From Schaalia sp. JY-X169 (GTDB taxonomy: Bacteria; Actinomycetota; Actinomycetes; Actinomycetales; Actinomycetaceae): a DNA stretch of 64,000 bases. Made by a program: the position numbers and the translations under genes. Under the pieces are notes generated by a model. It was not told the origin of the DNA. It saw only the letters and a program-made list of their open reading frames with translations, and made no database searches. The stretch is taken from assembly GCF_014069575.1 (NCBI RefSeq), contig NZ_CP059675.1, positions 992,001 through 1,056,000 of the forward strand. Reading direction: 5' to 3'. The number at the start of each line of letters is the position of its first letter. Positions within the stretch are counted from its first letter, which is position 1. Of the stretch, positions 60,545-64,000 are shown one piece after another.

Positions 60545-61927
60545 GTGGACGAGGTTACAGATTTCTCCGCGGCGGAACTGAGTGCCATCCGTCGCGACTT
60601 TCCTGTGCTCGAAAAGGTTGGTCGTGGTGGTCGACCCATTGTTTACTTGGACTCTGGGGCAACCAGCCAGAAGCCCTCGTGCGTGATTGATGCCGAGGCC
60701 GAGTTCTACCGCGATTCCAACGGTGCGGTGCACCGCAACACCCACCTGCTGGGTGACCAGGCAACCGTGCAGTTTGAAGATGCTCGGGAGACGCTTGCCG
60801 ACTTTGTTGGGGCTCGCGCCGAAGAGATCGTTTGGACGAAGAACGCCACCGAGGCGCTCAACCTGGTGGCTAGCGCCTTCGCTAATGCCAGTGCGGGGAT
60901 AATGCCTGATGGATCGGCGTCCGCCCTCGGGTCTGCGCACTTGGACAACCCCGTAAGCACGCAGGGTGCAGCGAACCCGGGCCACACACTGGACCCCGCG
61001 TCACGTTTCCGGCTTCGCCCCGGTGATCGCATTGTTGTGACGCGCGCTGAGCACCACTCCAACCTGGTGCCGTGGCAACAGTTGGCCGCCAAGACGGGGG
61101 CGAGCCTAGCGTGGCTTGACCTGACTCCCGATGGACGCATCGACCTCGACACCCTAGACGTGATTGACGATGCCACCAAGGTTGTCGCATTCACGCACGC
61201 GTCCAATGTCACCGGCGCCATTTCACCCGTCGAGCAGATAGTGGAGGCCGCGAACCGGGTCGGCGCGATCACGGTCTTGGACACCTGCCAGTCGAGTGCT
61301 CACACGCCAGTCGACGTTGCTGCGCTGGACGTTGATTTTGCCGTGTTCTCTTCCCACAAGATGCTTGGCCCAACAGGGATTGGGGCACTGTGGGGCAGGG
61401 CGGAACTATTGGAGGCCATGCCTCCCGTCCTCACCGGCGGATCTGTGGTGGCCGACGTCGACATGGAGACCACCAAGTACCTGCCGCCACCCGCCAAGTT
61501 TGAGGCGGGTTCTCAGCCGGTTGCTCAGGCTGTGGCCTGGGCGGTCGCCCTTGACTACTTGAGAGAGTTGGGAATGGACCGCGTTGCCCTCCACGAAGAA
61601 GCAATGACAAAGCTGTTGCTTGAGCGGATGGCGGGGATCGATGGCGTGCGGGTCCTCGGGCCGACAGACATGGCCCACCGCCTTGGCGTTGTGGCTTTTG
61701 AGGTCGAGGGCGTCCACCCTCACGATGTTGGCCAAGTCCTGGATTTTGAGGATGTTGCGATCAGGGTTGGCCACCACTGCGCCATCCCGTTGCACCGCTT
61801 CTTTGGTGTGAAGGCGTCCTCGCGCGTTACCGTGGCGCTGACAACCACGGCAGAAGAAATCGAACAGTTTATCGAAGGACTGCACAAGGTCCAGAAGTAT
61901 TTTGGGGGCGCCAGTGAGCGGGCTTGA
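60545..61927 (+). CDS. sufS: cysteine desulfurase SufS with insertion
   Basis: 460 residues from GTG 60545, preceded by AAGGAGAGGG; typical SufS is about 405-415. PLP-dependent: FSSHKMLGPTG carries the PLP Lys272 and RVGHHCAIPLHRFFG the active Cys412. Residues about 115-159 (GIMPDGSASALGSAHLDNPVSTQGAANPGHTLDPASRFRLRPG) insert between NLVASAFANA and DRIVVTRAEHHSN, which are adjacent in relatives. It supplies sulfur from cysteine to SufU. It ends 14 bases into sufU. Confidence 0.94.
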   Translation: MDEVTDFSAAELSAIRRDFPVLEKVGRGGRPIVYLDSGATSQKPSCVIDAEAEFYRDSNGAVHRNTHLLGDQATVQFEDARETLADFVGARAEEIVWTKNATEALNLVASAFANASAGIMPDGSASALGSAHLDNPVSTQGAANPGHTLDPASRFRLRPGDRIVVTRAEHHSNLVPWQQLAAKTGASLAWLDLTPDGRIDLDTLDVIDDATKVVAFTHASNVTGAISPVEQIVEAANRVGAITVLDTCQSSAHTPVDVAALDVDFAVFSSHKMLGPTGIGALWGRAELLEAMPPVLTGGSVVADVDMETTKYLPPPAKFEAGSQPVAQAVAWAVALDYLRELGMDRVALHEEAMTKLLLERMAGIDGVRVLGPTDMAHRLGVVAFEVEGVHPHDVGQVLDFEDVAIRVGHHCAIPLHRFFGVKASSRVTVALTTTAEEIEQFIEGLHKVQKYFGGASERA

Positions 61928-62441
61928 TGCTCTTTACCAACAGGTCATCCTAGATCACGCGAAGCTCCGCACCGGTGCGGGGCCAATTGACGGCTTCGAC
62001 CTCACCTCATTTCAGGCGAACCCAACCTGTGGTGATGAGGTGACGTTGGGTGTGGAAGTTGACGACGCCGGGCACATTCACGCGCTTGCTTGGGATGGCA
62101 GTGGCTGCTCTATCTCACAGGCATCGCTGTCGATTATGAGTGAGATGGTCGACGGACAGGACCTTGACCTGGTGCGACGTAAGTTCGCCGCGATGGAAGA
62201 AATGATGCACTCGCGTGGCAAAGGTGTGGATGAGGAAGTCCTTGATGAACTTGAGGACGCTGCCGCACTCGAGGGAACCTCAATGTTTGCCAACCGGGTG
62301 AAGTGCTCACTTCTTGGCTGGTACGCGCTGCGCGATGCTTTGGCGCAAGCAGGAATCGATCTGACAGCAAGTGGTGGCGAGGCCGGATCTGAAGAAGCAG
62401 AATCCACGGCCGCGCACGAGCAGACTCAAACAACGAACTGA
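61914..62441 (+). CDS. sufU: SufU zinc-dependent sulfurtransferase
   Basis: 175 residues from GTG 61914 (MSGLDALYQQVILDH), overlapping sufS by 14 bases. The zinc and sulfur ligands are present: NPTCGDEV (Cys39, Asp41), GSGCSISQ (Cys65) and RVKCSLLGW (Cys131). In Gram-positive bacteria SufU accepts persulfide from SufS rather than serving as a scaffold. The C-terminal ~25 residues (SGGEAGSEEAESTAAHEQTQTTN) are a disordered extension. Confidence 0.93.
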   Translation: MSGLDALYQQVILDHAKLRTGAGPIDGFDLTSFQANPTCGDEVTLGVEVDDAGHIHALAWDGSGCSISQASLSIMSEMVDGQDLDLVRRKFAAMEEMMHSRGKGVDEEVLDELEDAAALEGTSMFANRVKCSLLGWYALRDALAQAGIDLTASGGEAGSEEAESTAAHEQTQTTN

Positions 62442-62454
62442 GACGGAGGCGAAA

Positions 62455-62901
62455 ATGTCCGACTACAACGCCGCCAACAACCCCATGGCAGCACGTCCGA
62501 TCCCGCAAGAGGAACAACCTGTTCAGCAGTTCAAACCCTTTGAACCGCAGCCGAGCCCGGACCAAGCAGGCGTGACGGTTATTGAGAATGGCACGTATCC
62601 TGCGGAAGATGTTGTTGAATCGCTCAAGGATGTCATTGACCCGGAACTGGGGATCAATATCGTTGACTTGGGCCTGCTTTATGGCGTGAAGATCAACGAG
62701 GACAACTCCGTAGACATCGACATGACGCTGACATCAGCGGCATGTCCTCTTACTGACGTTATTGAACGTCAGGCGCAAATGGTTTTGGGATCGTTCACGG
62801 ATGAGGTCCGCATCAACTGGGTGTGGCTGCCGCCGTGGGGCCCCGAGTGCATTACGCCCGATGGTCGCGACCAGCTGAGGGCAATCGGCTTCAACATTTA
62901 G
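62455..62901 (+). CDS. sufT: SufT, MIP18-family Fe-S assembly factor
   Basis: 148 residues from ATG 62455, preceded by GGAGG. The last ~100 residues are a MIP18/DUF59 domain: DVIDPELGINIVDLGLLYGV, then MTLTSAACPLTDVIERQAQMVL and WLPPWGPECITPDGRDQLRAIGF. The Cys in SAACPLTD is conserved. The N-terminal ~45 residues are Pro/Gln-rich and disordered. It is the last gene of the operon (Rv1466 position) and helps mature Fe-S proteins. The 31-bp tandem repeats begin 3 bases after its stop. Confidence 0.92.
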   Translation: MSDYNAANNPMAARPIPQEEQPVQQFKPFEPQPSPDQAGVTVIENGTYPAEDVVESLKDVIDPELGINIVDLGLLYGVKINEDNSVDIDMTLTSAACPLTDVIERQAQMVLGSFTDEVRINWVWLPPWGPECITPDGRDQLRAIGFNI

Positions 62902-62903
62902 AA

Positions 62904-63018
62904 CCAACGTCGCCGATGTCGACACCAAACCAAGCCAATGTCGCCGATGTCGACACCAAACCAAGCCAATGTCGCCGATGTCGACACCAAACCAAGCCAA
63001 TGTCGCCGATGTCGACAC
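62904..63018 (+). repeat. 31-bp tandem repeat, 3.7 copies
   Basis: Unit CCAATGTCGCCGATGTCGAC plus ACCAAACCAAG, starting at 62904, 62935, 62966 and 62997; the first copy has one change and the last is cut by the hairpin at 63019. The unit contains TGTCGCC, a half-arm of that hairpin. Confidence 0.9.
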
Positions 63019-63053
63019 AGGTCGCCGTTGTTTGGGCGAATTGTCGGCGACCT
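63019..63053. repeat. palindrome, family E copy 2
   Basis: AGGTCGCCG (63019-63027 region) pairs with CGGCGACCT (63045-63053). The loop ends GGGCGAATTGT and resembles the loop of the element at 45605-45688. A further GGCGACCTTGGG follows at about 63063. Confidence 0.65.
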
Positions 63054-63152
63054 ACGCTGACTTTGGCGACCTTGGGCATCGGGGGCCGCAACATTGGCGT
63101 AGCCCAACGCCTGCTCAAACGCCCCCGCCTGCTGCGTTCGGGTGCGGGTTTT

Positions 63153-63240
63153 GTCTAACGGAGCGTGTTTGACAAAGATAACGACGTAATATGTCCTAAA
63201 ATCGGACCAAACGCGCTCCGTTAGGCGGAACGCGCTCCGG
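63153..63240. repeat. palindromic element, family C copy 2
   Basis: TCTAACGGAGCGTGTTTGA (63154-63172) pairs with its inverse at 63207-63225 at 16 of 19 positions. The 34-base loop has the same length as in the copy at 26961-27038, and a further partial arm (CGCGCTCCGG) follows. It lies about 50 bases before a cell-wall protein gene. Confidence 0.8.
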
Positions 63241-63277
63241 TAGCAGGTGTAGGACCATGTTTTGATACCCTAACCTT

Positions 63278-64000
63278 ATGACGAGATCTACCTCACATTC
63301 ATGGCGTGGTGTTTCTGCGGGGTTGCTAGCACTAGTGCTCGTGTTCAGTTCGGGCTTCCTTACGGCTGCGTCTGGAGCGGACCTGGAAGGTAGCGGGGTC
63401 GAGGCGCCCGCTACGGGAGACCCCGTCGAGGTCGAAGAAGAGACCCCCGGTTCCGGGGATCCCGGTGAGGGCGACGTGGAGGTGCCCGATACCAGTGGTC
63501 CGGGTACGGAAGTGCCGGGCGACGGCGACGGCGAGGGCGACGGCGAGGGCGACGGCGAGGGCGACGGCCCTCCAGATGGTGGCGGTGCGGAAGTGCCAGA
63601 ACCTGCTCCGGAGCCATCAGAGCCAGTGGAGGCTTCAGAAACCTCGGGGAAGAGCGCGCTTCCGCCGGCGCCGGGTTTGCACCGCATCTTCGGCCAGAAC
63701 CGCTACGCAACTGCGGTTGCGCTCTCGGCCTCCACCTATCCAGATGGCGCGGACACAGTGGTAATTGCATCTGGTGCTTCCTTTCCGGACGGATTGGCTG
63801 CGGCACCTTTGGCTGCGAAGCTCCAAGCACCGCTGCTCCTCACCCCCGCGTCGCGCCTTGACCCAGGAGCCGCAGCAGAGATTCGCCGTCTTCAGCCGGC
63901 TCAGGTGATTGTGGTTGGTGGAACAGGAGCTGTCAGCGCCACAGTCGTGAACGAACTGCAGGTCCTGGCAAAGAGTGTGACTCGGTTGGGTGGAGCCAAC
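63278..64000 (+). CDS. secreted cell-wall-binding repeat 2 protein, partial
   Basis: 241 codons from ATG 63278, open to the window edge. MTRSTSHSWRGVSAGLLALVLVFSSGFLTAASGA is a Sec signal peptide. An acidic linker (about 35-125) contains repeated GDGEGDGEGDGEGDG. From about 130 cell-wall-binding repeats type 2 begin: LHRIFGQNRYATAVALSASTYPDGADTVVIASGASFPDGLAAAPLAAKLQAPLLLTPASRLDPGAAAEIRRLQPAQVIVVGGTGAVS, with a second starting TRLGGAN at the edge. The repeats hold proteins in the wall. TACCCT about 10 bases before the ATG suggests a leaderless transcript. The enzymatic part, if any, lies outside the window. Confidence 0.85.
   Translation, partial: MTRSTSHSWRGVSAGLLALVLVFSSGFLTAASGADLEGSGVEAPATGDPVEVEEETPGSGDPGEGDVEVPDTSGPGTEVPGDGDGEGDGEGDGEGDGPPDGGGAEVPEPAPEPSEPVEASETSGKSALPPAPGLHRIFGQNRYATAVALSASTYPDGADTVVIASGASFPDGLAAAPLAAKLQAPLLLTPASRLDPGAAAEIRRLQPAQVIVVGGTGAVSATVVNELQVLAKSVTRLGGAN

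Noticed and set aside
62904-63018. Repeats with spacers, possible CRISPR array
   Set aside because: The 31-bp units are directly adjacent with no variable spacers, and no cas genes are near.
19207-63240. Palindromic elements as integron attC sites
   Set aside because: No GTTRRRY core or R/L box layout and no integrase.

Overview
The window looks like a chromosomal segment of a high-GC Gram-positive bacterium, most likely an actinomycete and possibly of the Actinomycetaceae (inference). The block HAD - small ORF - tlyA - nadK - recN - steA - mctB/steB - pyrG and the block sufR-sufB-sufD-sufC-sufS-sufU-sufT follow the order known from Mycobacterium tuberculosis (Rv1692-Rv1699 and Rv1460-Rv1466). 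Cell-wall-binding-repeat-2 proteins, GTG starts and overlapping stop/start codons fit the same picture. I see no rRNA, tRNA, CRISPR array or intact transposase.

Layout. 1-10.7 kb is an accessory region. A three-gene cassette on the minus strand (TIGR04255-like protein, HTH protein, third protein running off the left edge) abuts a truncated PIN-toxin module. Next come a HipBA pair whose hipA is broken, an HTH-regulator remnant, and an intact hipBA. A helical protein of unknown function, a macro-domain stub, a membrane glycerophosphodiesterase, a TetR regulator and a GH1 glycosidase fragment follow. 10.7-17.2 kb is a complete type I Wadjet system (jetABCD, minus strand) whose jetD end sits inside the broken GH1 gene.

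17.4-39.4 kb carries a VldE-like secreted protein, DyP peroxidase, hexose-6-phosphate epimerase, a KstD-like flavoprotein with a divergent TetR, YaaA, and a LacI-controlled sucrose cluster (LacY-type permease and GH32). It also holds an Era-like GTPase, MTH1187, an acetyltransferase, a pseudokinase-flippase fusion, a Wzz/BY-kinase with its phosphatase, and VanZ. 39.7-44.9 kb encodes a secreted ExeM-like nuclease plus 5'-nucleotidase plus cell-wall anchor, split by one in-frame amber codon. 45.8-56.1 kb is the TlyA/RecN/PyrG block, 56.2-62.9 kb the SUF operon, and 63.3 kb to the edge a second cell-wall-binding protein.

Main points for a second look. (1) The CTP synthase has lost the catalytic Cys and His of its glutaminase domain while its synthetase half looks intact. 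(2) At least four families of intergenic palindromic elements share loops and arms between distant copies. (3) The left-edge cassette is a candidate undescribed defence-like module. (4) The octamer CGAGGACG/CGTCCTCG appears far more often than chance. (5) The Wadjet island interrupts a GH1 gene. (6) A premature stop splits the nuclease/nucleotidase. Everything was read by eye; no database search was run.
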